64,000 bases of DNA, taken from positions 8,249,388 through 8,313,387 of the forward strand of contig CM034406.1 in NCBI GenBank assembly GCA_019925095.2. Direction: 5' to 3'. A model generated the notes under the pieces. That model had not been told where the DNA came from. It saw only the letters and a program-made list of their open reading frames with translations, and searched no databases. This document shows positions 23,179 through 36,185 of this stretch, in pieces; the stretch's first letter is position 1, and each line of letters starts with the position of its first letter. Position numbers and translations under genes: made by a program. The stretch is from Dendrolimus kikuchii (Eukaryota; Arthropoda; Insecta; Lepidoptera; Lasiocampidae).

Positions 23179-24644
23179 TGTTATAAAATGACAACATTCC
23201 ATGTTGCGATGCGATAAAATTTGATAACTGCCTCTATTCTCAAAGACCACGTAGGACGCGCATTAGGCAACCTAGCTGTTAGATTGTGCCAACCAATATA
23301 TAGAGTAATCTATTTTAACAGCCAATACTATCTTAGCCTTTTTTAGTGGTTGCTGCAACCAGAAATTCTTAATTGTCTAGTGAGTGAGCTCCAATGAGCT
23401 ATTATAACTTCGGAACGGCTGCCGCAGTGTGGCGTGGAGCGTATTTGAGGGTTGTATTTCTCAACATCAACAAGACTGTATGCGGAAAAGACAGGTGAAG
23501 GAAGTGAGGACTAAGGCCAAAAGTCATCAGACGTCACGACGCGGAATCACTGGCGGCCTCGACGCTCGATCAACTGTGACGGTTCACAGACGCAATGACT
23601 CTATAGGGAAAATTGTTATGCTGAAATAATACATTATGCTAACCGTAAAGTATTTTGTTTTCGTTATTTTGCTACCGAATAATAAAGAAGCTCTAAGCAA
23701 AAACGTCGCATATCTCAAAAATTACTTAACCAATCTAATCAAACCAATTTTTATAGACACTAATATTTAAGCTCTACCACTTTCATGTTTCTAAAATATT
23801 CCACTTTATAATTCAAAAGTTCTTAGAATCTTCTCTACTTTCAAAGAAATAGCACATTTCTTCTTAAAAAACAGTCATCAAGTAAGATCGTTATGACTTC
23901 AAGATCTGACTATTTACACCTCACGTGACATTGCCACTGAAAACACCATTCAAACATCGTTTAAATACTTGTGATTGCACTACAGCAATTTATAGCGGCA
24001 TATTAGTTTATGTATTTCTACAAAAATTCATTCATATAATCCTGTAATTGATGAGAAAAATAAATGTGACGCAAAAAAAGGGTAGAAAACAACATCTTTA
24101 CTTTCCCTTGTCGTTACGAAATTTAAAATTTTCTCGGAAAACGTAACAAGAAATTACTTTTGGCATTCCCCGAGTATTTTCCACGGCAGATAAACATTAA
24201 CAAAGGGTCCCCGCGTCGATATCGATATTGTCACGTCACTAAAAGCGTACACCGTAAATAGTCGAGTACGACGAGCCTGTCAGTTCCTATAGCTGTGAAA
24301 GACGTGTCAATGATCTTATAAAATAATAGTTATGTCTTAAAGTTTCACTTACATTACAATACTCTACTACACTTTGGAATCGCAGCGAATGTTTTACTCT
24401 ATAGTACATTTTCTCAATAAATGAAAGGACTAAATAACAAAACAAATTGTTAAATCATATTAGCAGTTCCTAAGCTTACACAAACGCAGAGACATACAGC
24501 TATGTTAAAATTTTCATTAAAATGTAAAATACTACATAGTTACATAAAAACAGTACCAAAACAAAAGCGACAAGGCAAATATTATATTATATATATAATT
24601 TCTCCAAGACCACATGAAAATAGATAAATAAAAAAAATCCCAGC
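23179..24644. other. Intron sequence with a GC-richer unassigned block
   Basis: 23400-23600 is GC-richer and contains a basic 66-codon ORF at 23429-23629 without recognisable domain. 24200-24300 has CpG clusters. No gene is supported. Confidence 0.4.
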
Positions 24645-24716
24645 CAGGATTAGAACCTACATCATTGGATTATCACGAGTGTGTGCTACCACGACTACAA
24701 GCTTAATGGATCATTG
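24645..24716 (-). mobile_element. tRNA-like SINE head (family D type)
   Basis: Read on the minus strand it gives GTCGTGGTAGCACACACTCG and GTAGGTTCTAATCCTGGCTG, i.e. A-box-like and B-box-like segments with the spacing of the family D head. No real tRNA fold is claimed because the B box is degenerate. Confidence 0.5.
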
Positions 24717-25493
24717 TTGGACTTTGAGTTACAATCGTAACTAAATTTATCAACGTTTGTTTATTTCTTGACTAGATCACGTGTGGGTTAGCTTCTATTG
24801 TATACAGCAAGCTATATATAGGCAACTGGTTAATATGTCCTACATCTCATAATTAAATTTAATAAAAAAGTCATTAAAATTGCCATTAAACAGCACAATA
24901 CAGCAGTTAATAGGTAGATGATAATCAATTTGCTACAAACCGGCTACTATATGGCTAGATGGAGGCGGTAAATTGTAATAAATCAATACACTCGTGGGAT
25001 GTGAAGTATAAATGCCTAAGTTCACATAGAGGTAACTTAGGGCTACCATTTACAATCTATAATTTCAGGTCTGTATTTCAGAATAACGTGCACTAATAGA
25101 TCTACCTCTCAACGCGTCTAATTGAGGTCTCGCGTGACCAAAAGGCTGGCTCGCACCTAGGGTAACGAATCAGCATTGCCATCCAACGCGGAAATGCGAC
25201 CAGCATTTTCGACAGCGATTTCGAGTAAATTTTTTACTTATAGATAATTTGTAAGTACACAAATTGATAGATACAAAATTTTGTTATTGTAAATATAAAT
25301 ATAGATAACCAGTATACTATAAATATTAATAAAACAATTTATCCAATACTGAGAATAATATGATAGACTGTAATAAATATTACATTAGTTAAGTCTTTGC
25401 TCACCATGAAAATGATTGAATGTATAATATATGGCACTATAGAGTCGGTATAAATAAAGATACAACTACGGCTACAGGTGGAATAGTTTTCAG

Positions 25494-26140
25494 TAAATAC
25501 ATTACGATTACCTACACAGATGCAAACCACGTGTATACTACATATTGTTACGAGTCGCGAGACTCGAATTAAAATGCCGTTAGAATTACTATAGAGTTTA
25601 TTAGAACTATACAAACACGCATAACACAGGTACAAATATAACGGAACACAACAACTCCAAACGTAATGCAGAAGGTCGTAATTCAATAAGACGCGCTAAG
25701 ACCGTCACTTATTAGATTCCCGATTGTAGTACACACGTCTTGCTTCGCTCGTGGTTATCGCTCGACTGCCTGCTCCCTCAATCGGGCCATTGTTATATAC
25801 TGCACAGATGAAATATGTCCGTCCGACCGCGTTGACCGAATTTCCTAGAATCAGCTTGTACTTTAAATCCATAACACCCGGCTAATGATCACAATACAAC
25901 AATAGGCCGTATACCAATAAGTAAACAAAAGAAGACGACCATAAAAGAATTTAAATGTTATTAGTTCAAATACCGACGGGTAATAAATGTGCTTTGTTTC
26001 AGATTTGCAGGTGGGTTTCGTGTTTGTCGGGATCTGAGTTGTGACAATATGTTTACGCACACAAGTTTAAAAAAATCCTTCACTGCATTTGAAGCTTGTG
26101 TTCACGTAGGCTCCGTCTATACTTTTATTCGTCTGAATTA
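25494..26140 (+). repeat. Family K repeat interrupted by LTR-bearing insert
   Basis: 25505-25540 (CACAGATGCAAACCACGTGT) and 26045-26140 (GTTTACGCACACAAGTT, GTAGGCTCCGTCTATAC) are contiguous at 45085-45190 but here lie about 500 bp apart. The intervening part includes the LTR at 25546-25876. Other ORFs across the region are incidental. Confidence 0.5.
25546..25876 (-). mobile_element. Solo LTR-like element
   Basis: Read on the minus strand: starts TGTTATGG, ends CTCGTAACA (TGTTA...TAACA ends). It contains a TATATAAC box-like motif, CAATGGCCCGATTGAGGG and AATAAA in TCTAATAAACTC followed by about 45 nt to the end. That order (promoter, poly(A) signal, TG..CA ends) fits a retrotransposon LTR. 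No flanking internal domain and no exact target duplication are seen. 4602-4901 is a diverged relative. Confidence 0.65.
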
Positions 26141-28310
26141 TAACCTCTACTATTTAGATTTAACAAAAGAAGTGTTGAAAAAAATGGATAGTAAGATATA
26201 ACAGAAACTCGACATAAATGATTATTACATATTACTAACTTCACCTTTTTCTGGTTTTCAACCACTATGTTTCCAGATAAAAAATAAGCAGCCCTGACTT
26301 TAACAGATATTATGAGCAAATAAAAACGGACCGTAAAGTTAAAGATCGTTAAATAACTAATAAATTATTAATGTAACGGGGTACCTTGTAAATGTTATAA
26401 GAAAATAAAATACCTACCCAAATACTTAATTATACCTACATATATGTATTTATGAAGCAGTTGACGCGAGACAAAGGAGGACATGAAAATGGTGTAAACT
26501 TCTAGGTTACAATTACAAATTACTAGTTAGGTATTATCCGCGAGTTCTTCCGCATATAGTTTATTACTTTCTAAAAGAATTCAAAACGTAACGCAGCATA
26601 TTTCATACCAAAAGCCTAAATATGGCTTACCATATTATTAATTTGAGTAATTATGAGTTGCGCATATACACCTTCACACACCCCAGGATATAATCTATCT
26701 CCTTGACAATGTTCATCAAGGTATTTTCTGCCATTTAGTAATAAATAAAGTAAAATGTAATAATTGTCAGTCATAGGACTGCACCTTAGAGGTGATAACT
26801 TTGTATCTGAGCGTGACGGTCCCGCGAGTTCAGTGCCTTCCTCGTCCCTCCATCCCAAAAGTGCCCAAATGCCTAAATCCGACGTCAACACCACATTTCA
26901 AAGGTGTCGATTTTATGTCTGTGCACTGTCTTTACAGTCCAGGTTTCCAAACCGTACAAAAATATGGAGAAAACAAGCGTCTGCACTAAGCGCTTTTCGT
27001 ATTACTTTTGAAATATTTACGTTAAAGACTAATTGTATTTTTTGGTTGAATTGTAAATGTTAAGCCTAATATCTTATTTTATATCATGTTGTAGATATTA
27101 AATTGATATTCACAATTATCACTTTTGATCACTAAACAAAATTAAAAATATACCTATACTACTATATATATTTTGGAAATGTTAGCAACTGACGGTAATT
27201 TGGGACCCATTTACTTTTTGTAACTTTTTTGTTTGTAAATTAAGCCTAATATCTATATGTAATAGAAGAAAATATGTTTCGCGTATAAGTATGTATTAGT
27301 ACGTATTAGAAAAAATGTTTCAAAGAACGAGAAATAAAAATTAAAACATATTCCGCAGATGAGAGTTAAATTGAAGGCCAACCTAGAGCGATAGGAACAT
27401 TAAGCCCTGTGCAATATTAATGTGGCATATTCTCACTCGAGGTAATAAAATAAATGATGTCATTTTTTTGTCCTTTGTCCCTTGTCCCTCGATGCCGCTT
27501 GGCAAGATCCCTTTGTATACCTCCGCAGTGCTGCCCTCTGCCTGCGGGACGTCTTTAGACAAAAGCATTTGGCGCCGCTCTCTAGTGTTTCTTAAGTTTT
27601 TCGTACAGTTTTTTTAATGTACATTTGTTCTTTCCGCAACGGCTCATGCGTTTGTTGTAAAACGTGATACTGTCATAATTAATAATTTATTGGACTCGTC
27701 ATAGTCCTTTGTGACGCCGCACCTGCGTCATGCCGCAGGTGCTTCTGTCTTTAACATAATAAATCATGTTATCGATGGTTTTTCTTAGCGTTTTCTTTCT
27801 TTGTTTTTGTTATTTATGGCAAGCCTTAACATTTTTGCACTTTCATTAATAGAAGATTTATAGTGGAATATGTATGCCAGCTACGTGTTCTTATGCCAAT
27901 TTATTATAGCTAAAGTATACATTAGCAATTAGTTGTATTAACATATTTAGTGCTTTTAATATTTTTGAGTAATAGATATAGTTATACATTTATGAAATTT
28001 AAACACAAATCATACATCGAAAAATATTGCTGTAGGCACTGTACGGGCATTCATGCCAATCATACTTATGATTAAGGTCCCGTGGCGCCTCATTACGATA
28101 AGGAAGGACGGTGGAAAGCTTAGTGGGTAGCCTGGAGGTCGGTGTTTGCAACTTTTTCTGTCAACAGAAACTTGTGTGTAGCATTGGCCGTCGAGGATCT
28201 CATATACCTCTCACATACCCTGGGTGACCTCTCCTGGGGCCCGAGGATATGCGCAAATGCATTCCTTCAGAGTTAACAAAAGTCCTCAAGTGCTTTTTAT
28301 AACACCTATT
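26141..28310. other. Intron sequence with unassigned repeats
   Basis: 26760-27000 and 27380-27620 are GC-richer and give short ORFs on both strands; they look like remains of dispersed repeats, but I cannot assign them. 27719-27742 holds a perfect hairpin with paired E boxes. 28075-28260 is GC-rich and unassigned. Confidence 0.4.
27719..27742. repeat. Perfect 9-bp hairpin with inverted E boxes
   Basis: GCACCTGCG (27719-27727) and CGCAGGTGC (27734-27742) around loop TCATGC. Each arm contains CACCTG/CAGGTG, an E-box of the Snail/bHLH type. Could be a binding-site pair or simply a structural relic. Confidence 0.7.
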
Positions 28311-29604
28311 AGGTGAATCAAAAAGTTCATAGAAGTGCATATATATAAAACCCTTTTGAGAGAAGTTCGATATTCAAATTAAAGAGTGCCAATCACATAA
28401 AATTTATGCCAACTGTCACTTGTTTTTGTCAGTTCGTTCGCACGTGATAAATTGTTTTGTACAACGAGTTGCTAAAAGCGCACAATTATGGATAAAAGTG
28501 AGTTACGAGCGGTGATGAAATATCTTAACCTGAAAAAATATCTACGAAAGAAATTTTTTCGGACATTCAGCAGACATTAGAGGTAGTAGTAGTATGTACT
28601 ACCCTATTCTACGGTTGCATACTGGTTGGCTGGATTTAAAAGAGGTAGATCAAGCTGTAAATATTAGCCGCGTTCTGGGCGGTCTTCAACCTCCGTTACG
28701 GAAGAAAATGTCAAAAGGATTGAGAATCTGATTTTAGAAGACAGAAGAATAACTATAAGACATATAGCTGAGATCCTAAAGATATCTTTTGGTAGCGTTC
28801 AATCCATTTTAATTGATTCACCGGGGTTCAAAAAAGTGTCGGCAGGATGGGTGCCACGAATGTTAATCGACGAAAACAAAAAGTGACGTTTGGAAATTTC
28901 TAAGCGTAATCATGAAATGTTTCAGCGTAATTCGGATATTTTTTGCCATCGCCTTGTCACCATAGATGAAACGTGGGTCCACCATTTCGATCCTGAAACT
29001 AGGAGACGAAGCATATCTTGGAAACGATCATCCTCTCCATCCATTAAGTATTTCGAGGTGCTCCTACCGCTGGCAAAGTTATGGCCTCGGTGTTTTGGGA
29101 TAATGAAAGAATCATTTTTATTGATTACATGCCAAAAGGTCAGACGATTACCGGACCCTTGTATGCAATTTAACTCCGAAAGTGCGTGAAGCGATTAAAG
29201 AAAAACGTCGTGGAAAATGGTCGTTCGGCGTGTTGTTTCTTCACAATAACGCTCCCGCTCATTGATAGGAAGTTGCGCTCAACGCAATCCATTGTGCTGG
29301 CTTCAATCTCCTTGACCACCCACCATATTCTCCGGACTTAGCCTCAAGTGATTTTCACTTATTCCCAAAATCTAAAGTGGAAACTTGAGGAATTATTTTT
29401 GACGATAATGACGCGGTTAGGGTTGCTGTAGAGGAGTTTTTCGAGATTCAAGGCAAACAATTTTTATTCACAAAGAATAAGAAAGTTACAAACGCGTTAT
29501 TTTAAATGCATTGCATTGGAGGGAGATTATGTAGAAAAACAAAATATTGTTGCTTAAATTTTTGCATTTTGATTGATTCCAAGAACTTTTTGATTCACCC
29601 TCGT
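28311..29604 (+). mobile_element. Mariner transposon, inactive, both ends present
   Basis: About 1.29 kb. Left end GGTGAATCAAAAAGTTC starts at 28312 after TA. The right end at about 29585-29603 is its inverse and is followed by TA, with three extra terminal bases (CGA on the inverse) missing from the left. The internal reading is a degraded mariner transposase, described separately. Length, TA target and inverted repeats all fit Tc1/mariner. Confidence 0.92.
28488..29556 (+). pseudogene. Mariner transposase pseudogene
   Basis: The reading starts MDKSELRAVMKYLNLKK at 28488. It continues in shifted frames through IENLILEDRRITIRHIAEIL (helix-turn-helix region) and ISKRNHEMFQRNSDIFCHRL. TIDETWVHHFDPETRRRSIS carries the first catalytic Asp of the DD34D triad. 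LFLHNNAPAH follows, where the second Asp is replaced by Asn. DHPPYSPDLASSDFHLFP carries the third Asp. At least one early frameshift (about 28537), internal stops (including two consecutive ones after the second motif near 29263) and further frame changes make it non-functional. Size (~356 codons) is close to a normal mariner transposase. Confidence 0.92.
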
Positions 29605-31023
29605 ATATCATGTTTGCTAATAACCAAACATGCAGTCGGAACAGTTGATAGTTGTTTAACTATCAATACTTACCTAAAAATATTAAACCAAAACCATTCA
29701 TTTTACGAAATGGGAGTGTAGGTATCGGAATTGTAGATATTTATAGAAAAAATTTACACGAACAAGTCCGACTCGCACGCGGCCACTTGTATTTACCTCT
29801 TTCTACAGAAAGTGAGTGTTGTGAGTTACATACAACTTGTACACAAGTTGTACACAATTAAGGATTGTGTACTACTTGCATACCTATTCTTTAAAATTCA
29901 CAACTTAATAACATCTACATTATTTAAGTTTATTTGAATCATAAAACGCATTAACATGTAAGTGCGAAGATATTATTCAGAATATGCTTTTAAAATGTAT
30001 AATAATAATATAATTATTTAAATAAATTTTATTGCTTATTGTGCACTCTAGCGAAATCAAACAATCATCAAACATTATAAATAAACATAAAATCCACAAT
30101 GGAGTTTAATTTCTTGCAAGAATAAAAGCAAAAAAGCGTGTCGCAAGTGGTTTCTGTGCGTAATCGAGCATAGCGTTGCAACCGCTAGTGGTTTATGTTG
30201 CAGACAACATTTTCATGCATAAGTAACCTCTCATACAAACTTGTAATCATCGGCTCCTATTACGAAACCGAGGGCTTACTCTGAAACTCCTTTCGACGTT
30301 CGTTTTCATCGAGTCCGTCCGAAAAATTCGACAAAAACGAACGTTGGTGGTTAATAGTAAACCCTAGGAATCAGTTTAATAAAGACTTACAATTGATGAC
30401 CATTTGTCCAGGTGTGCAGGAAGATCGGAATTTTATGCTTTTCTTTTTAGCGATACGTAGCCATAATTCGGTATTAGTAAAAAGGTGATATATATCTTAA
30501 ACATAGATCTGACATTCTGCTTACAGTCATATTTGCCGAACCGTAAAATGAAATTAAAGGATGTCTTGTATGAGCCGCTAATACTCATACACAAAAAAAC
30601 AATTACGGGGTTAATTCGTATGAATTTTATGCTATTTGTTGATATTATAAGATCCAATTTGAATATCCTGTTTGTTGTATTCATCCTTCACATGAACTCG
30701 AGTTGAACTTGTGATGCGGTAAATTTTGAAAAATAATACAAGGGGAATTTTGAGAATCTTTCGCATTTTTAAGCTTTTGTAACCAAATTACTATAACAAG
30801 ATTCCAATGCTACTAATGGGGTTTGCTATGCGTGGACCGACACGGACACGTCCGATTTCTTTAATATTGCGTCGCGTTGTGTATTTAGTCTATGTCGAGT
30901 ATTTGAGAAGTATTAAGGAACCAGTGTCTCGAGGTAGGGGATTTTGTTCTCAAAATATTTGTCCTCAACCAAAATTTTGTCTCTGGGATGTAAAAGTTCA
31001 AACCAAACTCTAAAATGTATCTA
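29605..31023. other. Intron sequence, nothing recognised
   Basis: AT-rich with short ORFs lacking domains. 30230-30340 is GC-richer with TCGACGTTCG/GAACGTTGG-like partial inverted symmetry. Confidence 0.4.
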
Positions 31024-31182
31024 AAGTTGTGCGCAGGAGGTTTGCCGATGATAACCCCGCCCGCCTGTTTCCCACAACCGCGATTTGCGGTCGTCTAGTT
31101 CTTAGTACTAATTAGACAAGCCCTAGTCCCAATCGTTGGAAGCGGGAGGGGTGAACATCGGCAAACCTTCTGTACACGACTT
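31024..31182. mobile_element. MITE with ~40-bp terminal inverted repeats
   Basis: 31024-31063 and 31143-31182 are imperfect inverted repeats sharing AGGTTTGCCGATG and AACCCCGCCCGC/CACCCCTCCCGC. 159 bp, noncoding. Confidence 0.75.
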
Positions 31183-31878
31183 ATAATAATGACGATGCGA
31201 CAGTCTGGATGTCATGTTACTTTCCGCAAAATAAATTCCTCAAATTAAGGAAATTTCCAAAATCAATCCGGAGACCCTTCCCGCTGGTAATTTTAAGAAT
31301 GATGTGCGCGAAATACATATTTGAATAAAAGAGCAAAATGACAATTTAAATTTCATGAACCATCATCCGGCTTTGAATGTGGTAAGTAGAATCGTTAACG
31401 TATTCACAAAGTTCGACGCACACTCATCAGTGCCGCCCGAGTAAAATATTTTGTAGATATTAAGATCTTGCGCTTCTTGCATTGCAGGTGTGCATCAACC
31501 TTTAAAACACATTATGAAAGCGCGCTAAGCTCCGGCAAATCCACAGCAAGAGGTTTTCTCACAAGAAATAACGTTATAAAATAACTATTTTACTGTTTTC
31601 TTATGCTTATCTTAATCCCACGTTGTTTTAATAATAACTATTAAAAATATGAATTTATTGCACATACCGGGCCTGGTTTTCGAGAGTTCGCTTATAATAT
31701 TCCGAATTGCCGCCCCGTGATCACCGTTCATAGTAATTTACGTGACATATTTTTTTTAATTCTACACGTGGGCTGCTTTGGTTTTTTTTCTTTATCGCTT
31801 CGTACGTTTTGTGTATTTAATTCATTGCTTTTCAGAACAGTTGTAAGGAACAGCTGAACGAGTTGAAATAAAATTTGA
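31183..31878. other. Intron sequence, nothing recognised
   Basis: No gene or repeat supported. Confidence 0.4.
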
Positions 31879-32095
31879 CGGCCTCTGTGGTTGAGTAGGT
31901 TAAGCTTTTGCCGGCTTCGATCCCTGACATGGTAAATTTCATAAACGAACTTTTCTTTATGTAGGTACTATGATCTCAGTGTCTGGGATCGGCCCTAGAG
32001 TGGTTCTTTGTATATTATTGTATGTATTATTCATAACACAAGTGAAACTTGTTTAGTTTTGCGATACACAATGTGTGTGTTCCTCTGCCGATAAT
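31879..32095 (+). mobile_element. SINE family A, copy with deletion in the head
   Basis: CGGCCTCTGTGGTTGAGTAGG then TTTTGCCGG joined directly to CTTCGATCCCTGACATGG. The segment between A and B boxes is shortened compared with 8547. Body and tail intact. Confidence 0.75.
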
Positions 32096-32129
32096 GAATC
32101 TTTTTTTCTAAATCTATATAATACTAGCT

Positions 32130-32805
32130 GATACCCGCCCGCTTCACGTGCCGTAAAATCAGTTCTTACATGACCTCCACTTGGCGAAAAGAAGGTTCAT
32201 GCCAATGTCCAAATTTCAAATCTATAGGTATTATCGTTCCTGAGATATCGTGATGAGTCACTATATACGTGGATTTCAATAAATTATATTTATATTATAA
32301 AATTTTAAACATGCAGTGTCTGTACATTGAAGTTATTTAAAAGAAGCAACTTAAACGATGGAGAACACGATGCAATTTTTTCAGATTTCTTATCTGTTTG
32401 TTCGGGATTCACTCTGACAACAAAATTACTAGGTCGAGTTCAATGCGTTTTTCGCTGATCAACAGCAAATTCTTAGACTTAAAATCTGCGCTATTTTTTA
32501 CCCGGGGATTTTTCTGCGAATAATTTAAAATGGTCAAATTAAATAAAAACGAATTCCAATATGATTTTTTCACCGATCGATAGCAAATTTTATGTAATAA
32601 AATGTGTGATATTTTTTTATCCACAGAATGCCGCGGGAATTTTCCCGGAAGTGGTTCGAAGTTGTTCGGATGCATAAAAAATAGCTTATCCCGACAGTTT
32701 TCACTAAAACGGTAGCTTACATTCTTTGTTAAATGTACTTTGTGTCCCGGGAATCTCGCGGAAATTTCAAACCAAGCGCGGGCAAAGTTGCGGGCATATC
32801 TAGTA
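32130..32805 (+). repeat. LINE-tail fragment plus family F copy
   Basis: 32130-32282 begins CTAGCTGATACCCGCCCGCT, a LINE-tail type. 32283-32802 is family F (GTGTCTGTACATTGAAG, GATGGAGAACACGATGC, TTTTCCCGGAAGTGG, CGGGCATATCTAGTA). No protein frame. Confidence 0.7.
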
Positions 32806-33004
32806 TTCTTATATTTATGCGCTTTAATGATTATCAGTCATTATAAGAAAAGGATTATTTGAACACATTAGACAATACTAAAAAGTACGACTTTTATATG
32901 GATGTTTCGAATTTCCTAAAAGATAAGACCCAACAGAGTAGTACCTCCCATCATTAAATTCACCAGCACCATCACCCCAATGTTAAATGCCGATTGTATG
33001 TGCT

Positions 33005-33225
33005 ATTTTTTAATACGTGAGTTCAGCAGACAGTCACACGGCTCACCTAATGGAAAGCGGTGCCTATGGACACTTGCAACACCAAAGGTACTAGAAATGG
33101 GCTGCTGCTCTCTGAAGGGAAATTGGAACCTTGCCACTAATGCCGGATCACAATTTAAGGTTGCTATGGCGCCAGACTCTAGATGGTGGTAGCCATCCAG
33201 AACGGCAAATACCCTACCACTACCA
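33005..33225 (+). repeat. Interspersed repeat family B
   Basis: GAGTTCAGCAGACAGTCACA, CAACACCAAAGGTACTAGAAA, AAGGTTGCTATGGCG and TGGTAGCCATCCAG in the family order. It is shortened at the 3' end. Confidence 0.7.
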
Positions 33226-35869
33226 GGAAGGGAAAATCATGGTCCACTTTCCTACTTACCAGACTTCAATTCACGCAGACTTCAGCATCCCTTATTATAG
33301 GACAATTCTCACGGAGAATTATCTTGCTTAACGTAAAACGATAGAGTAGGATTTCTTGGGCCTAGATATTTTGATAAATACATTTAAAAAAAACAACGAC
33401 ACTTCACGAAACAATTTGTCGTAAAAATTCGGACACGTTCGGTCGTCTTCGAGTTGTAAAGCTGCGGTCACAATCTTACCAGTTCAGCTCGTAACTCGCA
33501 CAACTTATAGTATTTGGGGCAGTTCAAAGTCGCCGACGAATATTAAAAAATGAGATATGGCCGTGCGACCGCCGGTGTACGGCTCATTCAACTCTTGATT
33601 TCGACACTGACGTTTACATGTATCGTATTGGTTAATTGACTTGCCTGAGCTATAGGTATTTTTAAAATAAATGGAGAGATTATTTTAGAAAATGTCGTTT
33701 CGAAATTTTAATATTTCCTCCAACAATTTACGCATACGAAAGTATATTACGTATAAGCTACATAAAGCTGCAAGTATGGAAAGTAACAGGTGTGGTCTGG
33801 TGAACAGTAATAAATACATAAATAAATATTATAAGAACATAAATATTATTTAATAAATATAATTATTCCTCATACACTTATTTTATGGCTTGAGTTTGAA
33901 ATAATATTACTAGTCAACTGCCAGATATTTATTAGTTTTATTTAGAACAGTTGCAGAGTGCCTGTTTTGACCATACAGTAGTAGTAGTACTACTATATTT
34001 TATAAGGTTATTCGGCATACTCTGTAGTATAGTCCTTTGTAGATCGCTGTAATTTAACCAGATTAAAGGGTAGGGTCTGCGCCACAATAAAGTCAAAAGT
34101 CCCACAGACGCGGCGCTGCAATCGCTGTACTTAATCCTGCCAAAGTAATTATTTGCTAATCTATAAATTGATGCAGGTAATTACTGAATATCAAACACAA
34201 GTATTCCATAAATAAAGTTGAAAATTATTGTCCTGACTACTTTACGTACAAAATTCGATCAAATAACGGTGATGCCACTATTATATCCTTTATTTTCCGT
34301 AGGACTTCTTTTACGGAGTAATGTCTAACTTTCAAGTCACTAATCATAGACAAGGCGCGTCAACTAATGACCAGTGACAAGAGCGATTCAAACAACATGG
34401 CATTAATCAAGTGAGCCTCAGTAGCCGCTGGTGACATAATAACATGTCAGCGCTCGCGGACAAACTGTTTTTATCATCAAGCTATCAATCATAGTGTGAC
34501 ACGAGCTTCCGCGTGGGAATTACTTTCTCTACAGGTTAAGTCTATGGATGACGGACACATTTTTAAGTTGCCACTGGAGAGTTTCTGACGAAAGCTTGAA
34601 GAGTAATATATTGCTGTGCAAGTTTGAATTTCAGAATACTTATAATTTCTCGTATAATAAACAATCATTGCAGTATATTGATTGTTTTAAGCATTAATTG
34701 TGTGCCTGGGTGGAAAGTCTCAAGAGTTTAGTCCAATGTGACAAACGCTGTTATTTGACGAAGTCGAAGACCTAAAACTTGACTGAGACTGGGTTTAACA
34801 ATTAATATTTAACAATTGATACGGCTAGTTCCTTACGACCTTCTAGGCAAAACTATCATTCTCAAAAAATTCAATTATTGTTTCTTATTTTAATTGTGAT
34901 CAATATATGTAGATACGACTTGAAGAACATAATACTATTTTTTTTTTGATAATTCATACATTTAAGTATATAAAATATCATACGCATGCATGTTCAATTA
35001 TGTTCCGTAAACTTAAATAAAAGTCAAACATCAAGCCTTAGGAATAACTTACATTGAAATGTTACATTTATTACCTTAATTATAATTAATGATAAATATA
35101 TTCATAAAAAACCCATCAATGTTTTGCGTTAATGACAAACAGCGTGAGAATATGTTAATATGACATTTTAAGAATGACATACGTTACGTTATCGAATTAA
35201 TATGTGATAATTTATAAAAAGCGATAGTGACAAAAATGCATAGTCGTTTTATTTCAATGCAATAATTGGAGTCAAATGCCATAACCTTGGGAAATGCAAC
35301 TGCTAATAGTTTAATCACTAATGTTTTTAGGTTCTATGTAGGTCTTATAAACAACAATAGTGTGATTAATATGTCTAAACAGCATCGTGGTGAACGACTA
35401 TATAGAAAACTAGTAGAATTATTATTTCAATTCGTTATTAGATGATTATATTCTAAACTTAATTCTTCAAATCGATTAAATTATATAATTAATATAATAA
35501 ATACATTTAATAGTCACACAGAAGATCTAATGTGAATCTAATAAGTTTTATTGTTATCGAACTAAATTAATTTAGGTTTTATTTTGATTTCAGGTTTCAT
35601 TATAATAAATATTTCGTAATTAATATATTTAAATAATAACTGTAAACATTATGGAAGGAATGGAGGACAAGTAATATGGACAAGACGAGTTCTCGTATAT
35701 ATCATATATGCAAAGCAATATTTATGCCATGTGGGAATATTAAATACACATCTAAGATACGGTCTATCTATGTGATAATAAATCAGAAAATGGTTCGAGT
35801 TTGTACAATGCGCTTAAAATTGTGAAAAAAATCAGGTCATTCGGACCAGCAGATTTCTAATAGGTATAC
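33226..35869. other. Mostly unique intron sequence
   Basis: 33400-33640 and 34360-34560 are GC-richer with several CpG; the rest is strongly AT-rich. No gene recognised. Confidence 0.4.
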
Positions 35870-36185
35870 AACTTTTAGAATTTTTGTCTGTCTGTATGTT
35901 AGAGCATCACGTAAAAACTACTGAACGGGTTGAAATGAAACACGATTATTGCTGGCTTATAACCCGAGTTAACACTTAGGATACATTTTATTCCAATAAA
36001 TGACGTCATTTCCTTAGAATGGATGGATTAGCAAAATAGATGGCGCTGCAATCGCGTTTTTCAATTTATTGACAAATATCTACGTTTTCATACACAAGTA
36101 ACAACATGTCATTCATTGTATTACTTTAAATCAGGTTGACTTCGACTTTTTATGTTTTGCTAAGCAGTTGTCTAGACCATATGGA
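35870..36185 (-). repeat. Interspersed repeat family N, inverted copy
   Basis: Reverse complement matches 20125-20450: TCTAGACAACTGCTTAGCAA, CAACCTGATTTAAAGTA, GCGCCATCTATTTTGC, GACGTCATTTATTGG and a (CAGA)n-like tail near 35885. Confidence 0.7.

Noticed and set aside
23429..23629. 66-codon basic ORF
   Set aside because: No domain recognised; short enough to arise by chance in the GC-richer block.
27383..27568. 61-codon minus-strand ORF with a plausible-looking start
   Set aside because: I could not link it to a domain; low-complexity neighbourhood and no splice or promoter context. It may be repeat-derived.
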